A stretch of 24,565 nucleotides of DNA from Perkinsus marinus ATCC 50983 (GCF_000006405.1 NW_003201432.1:24565-49129), one strand, 5' to 3'. Positions 1 to 9,124 are shown, counted from the first letter of the stretch. Notes: generated by a model from the letters alone, not told the origin. Program-made: numbers and translations.

Positions 1-92
1 CTGTGTAAACTCTTTAATCCTATCAACTGCCCCTACGGCCACTTTGTCGTCTCGGGCCACATTGCACGCTACACGTTAGATCTCTGCGGACA

Positions 93-356
93 TCATCCAA
101 CCACACACAGGTGAACATTCCATGTTACTGCTCCCCTGCCACCTGCTCGCCAGGTATCCAACACTCTAGCCACGAGAGCCTCCAAACCTCCTTCAACGGA
201 TGGAGAATGTTCATGGAGTATCATTATCACATGCAACCATTGTTGTGCCGAGACGGAGCCGTTAGCGGCTGGTGCCATACTGTGGAACAAAACACACTGA
301 GCCTTGAGACAGATGGCTACAGCAGTTATCATCATAAACCCGACCATCCAGAGCAT
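93..356 (-). CDS. unassigned open frame, possible exon
   Basis: An 87-codon minus-strand frame opens with a hydrophobic run (VGFMMITAVAICL) that could be a membrane anchor or signal, followed by a hydrophilic stretch. A second minus frame overlaps it between about 260 and 390 and is equally open, so the coding frame is undecided. I recognise no family. It may be an exon of a gene that runs off the left edge of the window, or it may be chance. Confidence 0.15.
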   Translation of the reverse strand: MLWMVGFMMITAVAICLKAQCVLFHSMAPAANGSVSAQQWLHVIMILHEHSPSVEGGLEALVARVLDTWRAGGRGAVTWNVHLCVVG

Positions 357-391
357 TCATGAACTCATGAGCGAGCGACGTATACATTAGG

Positions 392-865
392 TTAACTCGG
401 CAAGAGGGTCAGACTAGGATTTGAACTTACGACTAGTGATCTACTTCTATCTATGGCTTCTAGGGATCGCTGTCGGGACATTGTAAGAAATGAAAAATAA
501 AACAGTGAATGGGTGAAGTCCATGTATAACGTTGAATATTGAGCTCTTTTCTCAATTAAAAATAGGGTACAACATAGAACCATGTGCCAATACTTTCCTC
601 TTTCTTCCTTAACCGTATCGGCTTCATCACAGTCACGGCAAAGACAAAAGCTCTTATGGGGATCCTCAGGACAATCTGCATGGTCGTTGCATAATGTAGC
701 AACTACTGATGTTTCAGTTCGTGGCCGGCGTAGACTTTTTGTTCTCATTATGTGTCTGGCATTGTAAACAGCTATTTTCAGTGGCGTGGCCGAGTTATTC
801 TCCAACCCAGAGGGAAAAGGATCTGGAAGTACTTCAAACTGTCGCTCCGCCCAAGTAGCAATCAT
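392..865 (-). CDS. hypothetical Cys-rich protein or exon
   Basis: A 157-codon ATG-initiated frame on the minus strand, the longest uninterrupted frame in the left 5 kb. Its middle holds a cysteine cluster (CNDHADC then CLCRDC, six Cys within about 26 residues, around plus positions 610-690) that resembles a small disulfide or metal-binding knot, but it matches no signature I can name. The cluster is followed by an acidic/basic stretch (DTVKEERGK), after which a GT donor (GTATTGG) is available; the hydrophobic, low-quality remainder could therefore be intron. No function is proposed. Confidence 0.28.
   Translation of the reverse strand: MIATWAERQFEVLPDPFPSGLENNSATPLKIAVYNARHIMRTKSLRRPRTETSVVATLCNDHADCPEDPHKSFCLCRDCDEADTVKEERGKYWHMVLCCTLFLIEKRAQYSTLYMDFTHSLFYFSFLTMSRQRSLEAIDRSRSLVVSSNPSLTLLPS
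405..470 (-). repeat. tRNA-like fragment (T1)
   Basis: On the minus strand the sequence AGTTCAAATCC (plus 417-427) resembles the Pol III B box / T-arm of a tRNA. No matching acceptor stem is visible, so it is a tRNA-derived fragment rather than a tRNA gene. It is the first of six such pieces in this window. Confidence 0.35.
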
Positions 866-1371
866 GCACCACTATTCCCGTGTTGGCGGCGCTCAAGATC
901 GGTTAACCCACCCGCGCGAAAAAAGGGCCACCTTGCTTTTTCATGTGAGGGGGATGAGTTCCTTCCTAAAAGTGGAAGTAGCCATAGTCGCAAAAGAGCT
1001 CTAGTTCTTTCGAAATCTCTTACGCCAATATCCGACGATTACATGCACTATCGGTGAGTGACATTAGAGATATCTACCAATGGTCGAAGCCACTGACAAA
1101 TACGATACTCCACACAGTCGAGGGACTCATCGTGATGACATGAGAAAGCGCGTCTCCTCTCAAGGTCGTCTAATGCCACTATCGAAAAGGCACAGTAGCG
1201 TTCTGGACGTTCGTTCTTTTGAATCAAAACGTTTTATCAAAACGGTTGATCTTAATCATCCCATAAATTGATAAACTACACACGGAGAAGTTCAGATGTG
1301 TTATGAAGACGTCAAAAAGGTAGTAAAGTTGAAGACTAGCATTAGGCTCAGAGTAGTTACAGCAATGGTCC
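866..1371. other. no recognisable gene
   Basis: About 500 bp between the Cys-rich frame and the 3' end of the amino-acid transporter. Several overlapping plus-strand frames of 60-100 codons are open, but none shows a family motif, a consistent start or splice signals. I see no element here. Confidence 0.4.
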
Positions 1372-1403
1372 ACTAGAAATGATACCTAGTTTTACGACCG
1401 TAA

Positions 1404-1471
1404 AACGACCGCACCGAGGATTGAACCCGGCACACCCGATAGACAGGAATGAATACCACCCACTCGACTAT
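1404..1471 (-). repeat. tRNA-like fragment (T2) beside the AVT stop
   Basis: Reading the minus strand, an A-box-like segment (TAGTCGAGTGGGTGG, plus 1457-1471) is followed by a B-box-like GGTTCAATCC (plus 1418-1427). The T arm CCGGG/CTCGG pairs, but the expected acceptor strand complementary to TGCGGTC is missing from the 5' side. It begins directly after the TGA of the transporter gene, so it lies in that gene's 3' UTR. Confidence 0.45.
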
Positions 1472-4400
1472 TCAGACATCTGCCCATATTTCAATCACAC
1501 TGAAGACTGTGCCGAGGATCGCCGCCGTCGATGCAATTATGATACCGGTATAAATTCCCACTACCTCAGCAGTGCCCTGTATTTTCACAATGAGTAGGTA
1601 AAAGCCTAGTGGAAGGATGAAGAGAAGCGCTGAGAAAAAATAACAAATATCTTGCGCACGCGTGCACTCCGACAACCCACCTATCGTGATGGCGCACCCA
1701 GTGATGGCATAAACTTGCGGAAGGTGATTCCGTAGAGCGAACGCTAAGGCACATACAACGACTGTGATCAGAGCTCTCCAGAGGACACGTAGCCGAACCG
1801 AGGCGGTTTGGACCTAGCAGAACAGTATCCAGCGGCGATCGATGCGATAGGAAGGACAGAGGTAACATGCCAGCATCAGTGATAGAAAATACGCGCGTCC
1901 GTAGTTGAACTAAACTCCGAAACTCTCAAACAAAACGGATATTACAAAATCCAACTTGATCTGTACTCCATAATTTCATGCGAGTTTCAGTTTCAGTAAA
2001 ACACAGCGTAATACGGGCGTGATTGGGATGAAACTCAGACCTCCCAAGGCTTACCAGTGCCGCCTCTGTGATGGACATTAGCGGAGTCATCAACACTGGA
2101 ACGGTGATGAGGCCGTAGAATATGAAGACCAGATAAAAGACGACGAATGCTCCATAGGGAATCACTGAGGATCGAACCCACGACCTTACGGATAGTAGCC
2201 TAATACACCAGTGCGGGAATATATGCAAATGGGGAACTACATGTGTTGCTAGGAATATGGAAATTTTGAGAAAACTATCGTTGATTTTTGTGTGTGATTT
2301 TTCATAAAATAGTGAGGAAACCTACGAGCTCAGTTGAGGAGACCAAACATATATTCCCGTACTGCTAACCACCCTTACCGTTCTGTCCTTGCTCCAACAG
2401 CATCAGGTAGTTAGGAGGACACGAGCTGTCTCCACACATGTGCATTCCCAGTACTCCAATAATGCTCATATACACAAATGAGCACCCCAGCGTCACCACA
2501 AGACACCTCCCGAACAGCTCCAGCCGTCTACGACTCCCCTCTGCTGTGCTCTTCCCGGAAATTTCGCTCGCCCGAACTTCATCCGATGCAATGGTATCGG
2601 CTGGTGACGGTGGTAGCCGATGAGACCATTTTCCAGGTGACTTCGAATCTGAAAAAATACTCATTAGATTATCTGCTGCTTCACCTGGCAATGTTGAAGG
2701 AATATATGCTCGCTCTCCTCAGCTGAGCTCATGAGTTCACATACGAATTCAGGGACAAGTGCACAGAAACCAATTTTCCAGAGTTTTCATATTATCACCA
2801 ACACATCCGTAAACCGATTAAACTCACCTGTCAGAACTCCAGCAAACGTCGGCAGCGAAAACGCATTCGAGAAGGAGAAAACGACAACGCCGACCAGCAC
2901 AAAGAAGTCTCCAATTCCACTGTTTGACGAATAAAAGGAAATCGAAATCAGCATCGAGGGATCCTCCCCTTCACCCAACCTCGCCATTCCTGCCACCAGC
3001 TGATCAGCGTAAAATAACACATCCGAATGCCCCTCAGCCCGTACCAAGCCGACGAGTCCAATAATGAGGACACCCGCAGTGACAACCGCGCACGCCCGAG
3101 ATGCTCGCTCGTAAATTGGCGCCACGGAAAGGCCAAAGGAAATAACAGCAAATATTGGAATGCAATAACCATCTGGGTAAAAACAACACCATTACGGACA
3201 AATTTTCCCACATAAAACGGTTACTCGGAATTCGCAGCAACAACGAACCGGCTTCAGCCAGTACCACCATGTTCGCAACCAATGTGAGAAAGAACTGCAC
3301 ACTAATCATCTGAAAAAATTAACACACACTACTCTTGAAGAGCGAGAACAACCTGATTTCAAATCCACCATATAAAACGCGTATAATTATTATAAAAAAA
3401 CTACATGTGTCGGTGACACTATGAAAATTCTTATCAGTTTCTGAAACTCCTACAATTCAGCTGAGACAAGCGGACATACATTCCTCCAACACTGGAGCTT
3501 CGGACCACTGAAGGGTTTAACCGCAGCGATCACATACAGTGTTGGAGTAGGAATATATGTAATCGCTTTCCTCAGCTGCTGAGCTCAGGAGTTTCCTATA
3601 CAGTGTTGGAGTAGGAATATATGTAATCGCTTTCCTCAGCTGCTGAGCTCAGGAGTTTCCTATACAGTGTTGAAGTAGGAATATATGTAATCGCTTTCCT
3701 CAGCTGCTGAGCTCAGGAGTTTCCTATACAGTGTTTGAGTAGGAATATATGTAATTGCTTTCCTCAGCTGCTGAGCTCAGGAGTTTCCTATATAGTGTTG
3801 GAGTAGGAATATATGTTTGCTTTCCTCAGCTGCTGGGCTCCGGAATTTCCTCACTAATTATAAAATTTCACAAACGAATTCGGGTAGAATAATTTCCCAA
3901 AATTTCCTCAAAGTCTACATATTATCACCAACATGTGTAGCTGACCATGTGCATACTTCCCACCCGTGACCTCATCTCCAAAGAGAATAAACCACCTCTG
4001 GTGTTAAAAGGGACAGTGTGATGGGAGGCGATGATTTCTCAGAAGCATATTTCAACTTCTACCATAAAATTATCTATCCATGTCCTCGCGATTTCATCAC
4101 CTATGAAATTACCCGCAGACAATTACGTAAAACATTTCTCCGAAATTTTCGCCCAAAATTCCGCCTTTTTTTCCTCGAAATTCCTTACATAGGTCACAGC
4201 TGATCGGCCTTTCGCGCCAAACAGCATTTCCGCGAGAAAACCGTATTCGCGATTCAACACCCCGACACCCTTCATTCGGGCATGTGTAGCCACCTGATGA
4301 GAGAAAAAAACAACGCATGCAGGGATCGAACCTCCGCCTCCACTTTTACTACAGCTTCACACTGCAGCAACCCCGCCTGCAGCTTTACCGCTCCACCAAT

Positions 4401-5260
4401 TAACCCGATGATGAGTAGCGCCAATATCAGACTAAACCACCCCACTCGAGAGAAGGCATACGGCGTCGCGAGGTTAGTCGTTATGAGCGCATTGCAGCAC
4501 ACCAATGCGAATGATCTGAAATGATCTTTGACTTTCTCTTATCGTATGATGTTCGACTTTCTCTTATCGTAAACTCATTTTGAAATCTCAAATCACGTAA
4601 TCAGAGGAGTTTCACCCTAGTGATATGAAAAACGCTAGTGAGAAACATATTTCACTTCGCAAAAAATACGTTGGTATAAAGAAAATCGTCCGGTGAAATT
4701 CTCGAAGTGTTTTCAAATTGAAAACAAATTGAAACTTTCAATTCACTTCATATAGCGCCACTTCACGTACACAAAGTAAACTCAACAGTTTACTCACCTT
4801 GTTTTCATCTGGCGCTGGTCTTCAACCTCAAGTGGCGTCGGAAAGTCTTCTGGGGCGTAGACTACCTCATCCGTGCTCAGCGCGAACCGTATTTTCTTCT
4901 GCACGCGACCCAAGACTGACGGCTGAGAAAAGACGACGAACTGACGCACGACCACAGCTGGAGGAATATATATGCTCACTTTCCCCAGCTGAGCTCAAGA
5001 GATTACATATGAATTCGGGTAGAAGTGTACAGAAAGAGGAATTTCCCAAAATTCTCACCAACACACATAGTTGACCATGAGCATATTTTTAACAACATCT
5101 CAGAGTAGCAATGTACTCCCGCGAGTGCCGACAAAAACTGATAGAAAAACCGGAAATTGAGTAGTTACCTTCTCGGCACCTTCTACTGGTTGAGGATCAG
5201 CAGGCGTTTGATTGTTAATAATGAGGAATGTAATTGACACTGTCTGGCGTCGAACGCACA
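1472..5260 (-). CDS. AAAP/AVT1-family amino-acid transporter, multi-exon
   Basis: Proton-coupled or vacuolar amino-acid transporter of the AAAP (SLC32/36/38, yeast AVT1) family, with about 11 membrane helices. Exons that splice in frame: 5169-~5260 (start unresolved), 4798-4922, 4332-4515, 4189-4293, 3225-3309, 2828-3172, 2379-2648, 2055-2164, 1681-1813, 1472-1629 with TGA at 1472-1474. The family hallmark is in the third exon: helix 1 with TPYAFSRVGW, preceded by SFALVCCNALITTNLA. Further matches are FGAKGRSAVTY before helix 3, the long helix pair GYCIPIFAVISFGLSVAP and VTAGVLIIGLVGLVRAEG, and the last helices LITVVVCALAF, CAITIALLFILPLGFYL and the final VVGIYTGIIIASTAAILG. The spliced part exceeds 500 residues, normal for the family, with an N-terminal hydrophilic tail. 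Two donors are possible for the third exon (GTAAAA at about 4349 or GTTCGA at 4331). No ATG is found in the first visible exon, so an upstream exon is missing or trans-spliced. Substrate is unknown. Confidence 0.85.
2165..2216 (-). repeat. tRNA-like fragment (T3) forming an intron 3' end
   Basis: The intron before transporter exon 2055-2164 ends with GGTTCGATCCTCAG: a B-box-like motif (plus 2169-2178) runs straight into the CAG acceptor. Upstream in the intron lies a degenerate A-box-like stretch (TTAGGCTACTATCC). The tRNA-like piece thus supplies, or sits exactly at, the splice acceptor. Confidence 0.5.
2235..2364 (-). repeat. CARTG intronic element, copy A
   Basis: Copy of the dispersed short element, fully inside a transporter intron (donor just right of it at 2378). 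On the minus strand it reads from CAGTACGGGAATATATG through CTCAACTGAGCTC to AACACATGTAGTT. It is diverged in the middle from the other copies. Confidence 0.7.
2689..2808 (+). repeat. CARTG intronic element, copy B
   Basis: Starts CAATGTTGAAGGAATATATG and contains CTCAGCTGAGCTC, CATACGAATTC and the terminal ATTATCACCAACACAT. It fills most of the transporter intron between exons 2379-2648 and 2828-3172, in the opposite orientation to the gene. Confidence 0.75.
3400..3494 (-). repeat. CARTG intronic element, copy C
   Basis: Reads on the plus strand from ACTACATGTGTCGGTGAC to CATTCCTCCAACACTG, i.e. the reverse of copies B, D and E. Shorter than the others (about 95 bp) through an internal deletion. 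It lies in the same 879-bp transporter intron (3310-4188) as copy D. Confidence 0.7.
3537..3792 (+). repeat. 64-bp tandem repeat, four units
   Basis: Four head-to-tail units of exactly 64 bp start at 3537, 3601, 3665 and 3729, each opening CAGTGTTGGAGTAGG (third and fourth with one change each) and carrying GGAATATATG and CTCAGCTGCTGAGCTC. The unit is the left half of the dispersed intronic element, which continues intact as the fifth unit at 3793. Near-identity of the units implies recent amplification inside the intron. Confidence 0.95.
3793..3945 (+). repeat. CARTG intronic element, copy D
   Basis: Begins TAGTGTTGGAGTAGG as the fifth tandem unit and then continues through ACGAATTCGGGTAGAA and ATTATCACCAACATGTGTAG, giving the full-length form of the element. 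This copy shows that the 64-bp array grew from the element's own left end. Confidence 0.8.
4316..4349 (-). repeat. tRNA-like fragment (T4) in a transporter intron
   Basis: A perfect B-box-type GGTTCGATCCC (plus 4322-4332, minus strand) sits at the 5' end of the intron that separates transporter exons 4332-4515 and 4189-4293. If the GTTCGA donor is the one used, the intron begins inside the B box itself. Confidence 0.5.
4955..5076 (+). repeat. CARTG intronic element, copy E
   Basis: Contains GGAGGAATATATATGCTC, CCCAGCTGAGCTC, ATGAATTCGGGTAGAAG and CACCAACACACATAGTTGACC. It occupies the first visible transporter intron (4923-5168), opposite to the direction of transcription. Confidence 0.75.
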
Positions 5261-5437
5261 CTGCGTTTAATTAGTCGCGCGCCATTCTAATCGATTTGGC
5301 AAGAGTCAGACCTGTTCTGTATCTTGCGTGCTCAACCTCAAGATACCAAACTCTCCATTCCTTCTTATTCCGGGGTACCTTTTTTGCATCTTATGTAGTC
5401 AACCTTAGGATATCTTACCACTTCTCAATGCAATTAT

Positions 5438-5579
5438 CAGTGTCGGAATATATTTTCGCATTCCTCACCTGAGCTCGGGAGTTTCCTCGCTGATTATAGA
5501 AATTTGCATACGAATTCGGGTAGAAGTGCCCACCCTAGTAATTTCCTCATTGCGTATTTTCCCACCCTGATATACAGTG
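5438..5579 (+). repeat. CARTG element, copy F, upstream of QCR7
   Basis: Begins CAGTGTCGGAATATATTTTC and continues through CTCACCTGAGCTC and ACGAATTCGGGTAGAAG to a second CAGTG at 5575-5579, 12 bp before the QCR7 start codon. It is the only full copy here that is not in a coding-region intron; it may lie in the promoter or 5' UTR. Confidence 0.7.
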
Positions 5580-5591
5580 TTTGAGGTCAAC

Positions 5592-6331
5592 ATGTCTTTC
5601 CATCGTGCCTTCGCCCGAGTCGTCTGCAACTACAACAAGAGTATAGAAGGCTCCGTCCCCTGGTGAGCATATCTGAGGTTCTCCCGTGTCACTCACGGAT
5701 CAGGTATCAAGTGAAGCGTGAGAAGTCGCCATTCCAACAGGTGTGGGATGAAGTCTTCACACCAATTTGGTTCAAGCTTGTCAAGGGACCGTAACAAGAT
5801 ACCCCCTCACCGCACAGCGAAGATTTCTTCCACCTTTACAGATATGAACGTTGGGAGTACAACGCACTGGTCGCCCGTTACAGAGGCATGGGCATCATGG
5901 CTGATGACGCGATGAATGACAAGGTCCCTGGTTCGATCCCCGCCGGCGGCATTTTTATATTTTCAGGATATGATCGTTGAACGAGCGCTTGATATCATTC
6001 CTGAGGACATCCGTATACAGAGATATAGGCGTATGATGAGAGGTAGGTCCGATGCACAATGTCAACTACATGTGTTGGTGACATTTTTATTGGTTTTTGT
6101 ACATTCCACCCGAATTGACTCAGCTGAGGGAAGCGAACGTATATTCCTCCATCACTGTTCGGATGTCGCTCAGGCGCGGTCTTGGCCGGTCGTAAGCTCC
6201 ATCTCCCACTAGAACTCCAAAACTACGATCCTATGGTGCCCTACATGGCCCCTTATATCGAGGAAGCCAAGTTCCAAATGCAGGAAGAACAGGAGCTGCT
6301 GGCTTACCATCCTTGGGATCGGCGACTGTAG
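5592..6331 (+). CDS. cytochrome bc1 complex subunit 7 (UQCRB/QCR7-like), 5 exons
   Basis: Nuclear-encoded, matrix-side subunit of mitochondrial complex III. Exons 5592-5662, 5704-5790, 5818-5923, 5967-6042 and 6174-6331 join in frame to 165 residues ending TAG. Family features in order: YNALVARYRGMGIMADD (as in the YN..GFNKLGLMRDD region of animal UQCRB), VERALDIIPEDIRIQRYRR (the acidic/basic helix with LP..), then LPLELQNYDPMVPYMAPYI and EEAKFQMQEEQELL. Compared with about 110 residues in animals and yeast it has an N-terminal extension and a tail ending HPWDRRL. Intron lengths are 41, 27, 43 and 131 nt; intron 2 needs removal because it contains an in-frame TAA, and intron 3 is not a multiple of three. 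Intron 3 starts with the unusual donor GTCCCT and holds a tRNA-like B box; intron 4 is mostly a CARTG element. The start is the first ATG and gives a basic, Ser/Arg-containing N terminus compatible with mitochondrial import. Confidence 0.88.
5924..5966 (+). repeat. QCR7 intron 3 with tRNA-like B box (T5)
   Basis: A 43-nt intron that starts GTCCCT and contains GGTTCGATCCC at 5930-5940, an exact match to the Pol III B-box consensus, then a T-rich tract and TTTTCAG. The same B box is kept in copy 2 at 11614-11624, where only two intron bases differ. Confidence 0.6.
6057..6157 (-). repeat. CARTG element, copy G, inside QCR7 intron 4
   Basis: Plus strand reads CAATGTCAACTACATG ... CTCAGCTGAGGGAAGCG ... 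CCTCCATCACTG. The element makes up 101 of the intron's 131 nt, leaving about 14 nt on the donor side and 16 nt on the acceptor side. Its termini CAATG and CAGTG (read inward) are the best view of the element's ends. Confidence 0.75.
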
Positions 6332-7278
6332 GTTGACGAGGAATATGTTACATTCAGCAGATCTTATATTATCATGTAACGGCAATAGATAGTAAACGAA
6401 GTTAGATATCAATGAACTACGGTTGATAGCCGTTCGCATACTCGGGTGGTGCGAGTAACGAATTCGGTAATTTCTATGGTATCCTGGAGATCTGATCAGT
6501 GCAAGTCATTAGCATTTTTGATAGTATGCGGTTGTAGAATTAACTATGAGTCTGTAGTCGGTGTAAATCTCGTTTTACTGTTTTCCATCAATTTTGTTTC
6601 ATCTTAGATACACCGCAGGCGTCTCTGGTTTTGGCGAGACTTCGATGCATTCGACCTTCTTGACTATGTAGCGAACCAAGATGCAACAGTATTATCACAT
6701 TCGTCGCTCATTGCGCCGATCATGGTTGTTGATAGGAAGAAGCTGCTATTTTTACTACATGGCAGGGCTCAGTCGTGTTCAGTAGTGGTCAATTTATTCT
6801 CTGTTTTCACTTCGCTCTGTCGTCGCTCTGTCTTGATATTCGTACATTTCAATGCGTTGATCTTCCGAGGAGGAAGACGATCCGATCGCTTTCGTCGCGA
6901 TGAGCTTCCGAATAACGCGAGAGAAATGACGCAACTCGACCCGCGTATAACGTCGTTAATTGAAGCGGGTATGTTTTCAAAAAACTAGCTATTATGTTAA
7001 CATTTTGGGTGATAAGTTAAAATCAGTCGGTAAGTGATTAAAAAAGGGTATTTTTTTTCAAAAAAAGTGGTTAAATTATTAAAAACTCGGGTGAAATATT
7101 AAATTGACCTCGAAATGCTCAGCGTTTCGAGCAGCTCAGAATCTACAGCATTCAATGCTGTAGATTTTCTTATGCTCTCCAAATCTTGTTCAAAAGACCG
7201 CATACACGTACCATGGAACGATGGAACATGAGGTCACAATAACAATAAGAAGAGTATTATTTGTGCCGTAGAGCAGTC
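6332..7278. other. QCR7 3' flank, no firm gene
   Basis: Contains the QCR7 3' UTR. A plus-strand frame ending RITSLIEAG just before a GTATGTTT donor (about 6970) could be an exon of a small gene, but in copy 2 the same stretch differs by several amino-acid changes packed into 24 bp, unlike QCR7, so coding is doubtful. 7000-7110 is AT-rich with TTAAAT-type runs. A 27-bp odd palindrome lies at 7140-7166. Confidence 0.4.
7140..7166. repeat. 27-bp perfect inverted repeat with 1-nt centre
   Basis: Thirteen-base arms (AATCTACAGCATT and its complement) flank a single C. In copy 2 (12823-12849) both arms are identical and only the central base has changed, to T. It resembles the one-sided hairpin scars described below but lacks the third arm. 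Confidence 0.9.
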
Positions 7279-8480
7279 CTACTAGGAACTGCTACAATTT
7301 AGATGAAAATGCGTGCATTTCAAATCCAATGGATGTCAATGGCATCATGTCATGCATGAATGTGTATACAGCATGCCTTTGATTTACAAAGCCTGATCAA
7401 TGATCAGACGAAGTTGATAAAGAATCTCGACATTAGAACTGAATCGCCCTTCGCTCCAATGCGGTCGCGTAGTACGCGGCGCAGCTGTTGACGAAGTTGC
7501 TAACCTTCTGATGGCTCAATTGTAGGAATGCGCGGGCACCAAACATTGAGCGCGATGTTCTCGTTGTGTCTGTCCATAAAGGACATTTAAGCGCTCTTCA
7601 AGACCCACCACGATTAGACGCTTCAGATTTGCTTTCACCGTCGACCAACATCCCTCGACGGGGTTCAGGGGAGGCGAATAGGGTCCAAGTCTGAGTACTT
7701 GCAGGCCAGGATAGAAGCCTTGGATCCTTTCCTCCAGGCGGGAAAGCGTTGGAGCGTTATCAATCACATAGATTATCGATTCACCAGCGAGCCCTCGTTC
7801 AATAGCAGCTTTCATTCGACACGGCCAACTGATGAATTCCGCCCTGTTGAGCGATCCCCGACGAGTCTCAGTTCTAGTAGCTCCGTTAGTGGCTTCCACT
7901 GCGCATAATGACTTGATATTTTCTCCTCGGCCTGGGGTTCTCTTGGTGTTACACCGACCCACTTTTTTCGACCAACCAACGCTTCTGGATACCCATACAC
8001 TGTATTACATTGTATGGGAATTACTAATTCGATTCGTCCTCGTAAATGATAAATCTGTTTTTCCCATGAGCCTGCAGAACCTGTTACACATATAGCGCTT
8101 TCTCACCCAGATTCACCTCGTTGTTGGCTGTCTCGGGTTCGAAGTGGACTTGCTTTACTGTGTAAGTGAGGCCATGCATGGACTTCCGGACAGCGTCTGT
8201 GCTGATATCGAACCCTTCGTGAGCGTTTTTGAGAGCCTGCGTGAGTTGAGAGATCGTTGCTGGGCCATGCTCGGTTAGATAGTTCGTCACCCAGCTCTTG
8301 TGTCACACAAGTTGTGTGCATCGGTGATCTTCATATGTCTGGGACCACCTTTGGACTTGAGAATGGGTAAACCATTCACAGTTCCTTTCTTGGCCCAACC
8401 GCGTACAGTTGGTGTCTGGGACTTCTTAGTTGATTCTGGTTCATGGTCCAGTAATTCCCTCTCAAATCGCTGTGCTGGAA
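7279..8480 (-). mobile_element. Tc1/mariner DNA transposon remnant
   Basis: Degraded transposase of the Tc1/mariner (DD34E) type. The minus-strand frame 7516-7962 keeps the second catalytic Asp in YVIDNAP (codon near 7761) and, 34 residues later, the Glu in LNPVEGCWS (near 7656), with the family's GPYSPPLNP between them. The first Asp is probably in IIYEDES near 8040. Upstream, 8084-8290 encodes the second helix-turn-helix region with LTYTVKQVHFEPETANNEV, and 8300-8450 the first (TPTVRGWAKKGTVNGLP). The frame is broken in several places; one break, at 8297-8318, is exactly a 14-bp excision scar, and without it the frame runs on from KITDAH to TNYLTEHG. Terminal inverted repeats could not be identified, so the ends are approximate. 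Confidence 0.85.
8297..8318. repeat. hAT-type excision scar, T=CTTGTGTG
   Basis: Seven bases of T, then the full reverse complement of T, then the last seven bases of T; perfect. It lies inside the Tc1 transposase and adds 14 bp to it. Confidence 0.85.
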
Positions 8481-8497
8481 ACCCTTACCTTCAGTCC

Positions 8498-8519
8498 GAC
8501 ACGACTCGTGTCACACGAG
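8498..8519. repeat. hAT-type excision scar, T=GACACGAG
   Basis: Perfect 7+8+7 architecture around the 8-bp word T. Confidence 0.85.
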
Positions 8520-8706
8520 CATGATTGCGCCATGAACGCATCATCCATTAGCAGAAGTCAGCTATTGCTACCTCCTCGACAATCCGCATCGGGTATCTCC
8601 AAACAACACCGACTCTTTCAGCGGCGCACACCGCGTTGCGAGTGCGTGCAGTTTTGTTTCAATGGCTATGCTTCATCCACTTTATCGGGTATGAAATCTG
8701 CCTGTA

Positions 8707-8728
8707 GTCTATAGTATAGACTCTATAC
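8707..8728. repeat. hAT-type excision scar, T=GTCTATAC
   Basis: Perfect 7+8+7 architecture around the 8-bp word T. Confidence 0.85.
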
Positions 8729-9038
8729 GGGCGCTCCTGCAGCGTCGCCAATATACCTGCGTTACCCCTCTCCAGAGACTCCGTCTGGACTTTCATCTAT
8801 TCACTGACGACAGCCGGGTACGCTTACTCTACGGTTCCTCGCAACTTGAGCTACATCAGGGCAAAGTCCAACCTCCTCGATCAGCCGTCGCTATCCTCCA
8901 CAGCCGAGTTCTTTGTGTCCGTAGCTCTACGCTCATCTGCCAAGATCTCGGGCAAGGGGCTACCACTACGTGCCCATACAGTGAGTCACTGTCGATGACC
9001 ATCAATTACCTGTTGCCATCCGGTCATTGTCTCTCGAC

Positions 9039-9060
9039 CACGGGAGTCCCGTGACGGGAC
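9039..9060. repeat. hAT-type excision scar, T=CACGGGAC
   Basis: Perfect 7+8+7 architecture around the 8-bp word T. Confidence 0.85.
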
Positions 9061-9075
9061 CACGTTCCTTCTAGG

Positions 9076-9097
9076 GACGGTGCCACCGTCACGGTGG
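9076..9097. repeat. hAT-type excision scar, T=GACGGTGG
   Basis: Perfect 7+8+7 architecture around the 8-bp word T, only 15 bp from the scar before it. Confidence 0.85.
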
Positions 9098-9102
9098 CCT
9101 TA

Positions 9103-9124
9103 CTACGTAATACGTAGCACGTAT
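9103..9124. repeat. hAT-type excision scar, T=CTACGTAT, one mismatch
   Basis: First arm and reverse complement are perfect; the third arm has C for T at its first base. Part of the densest scar cluster. Confidence 0.65.

Noticed and set aside
2919-2975. A 55-nt intron inside transporter exon 2828-3172 with a GTGAAG donor
   Set aside because: It would shift the frame; the exon is open throughout, although a GTTGGG donor giving an in-frame intron remains possible.
3537-3945. Regular 64-bp repeats looked at as a CRISPR array
   Set aside because: Units are directly contiguous with no variable spacers and are part of a eukaryotic intronic element.
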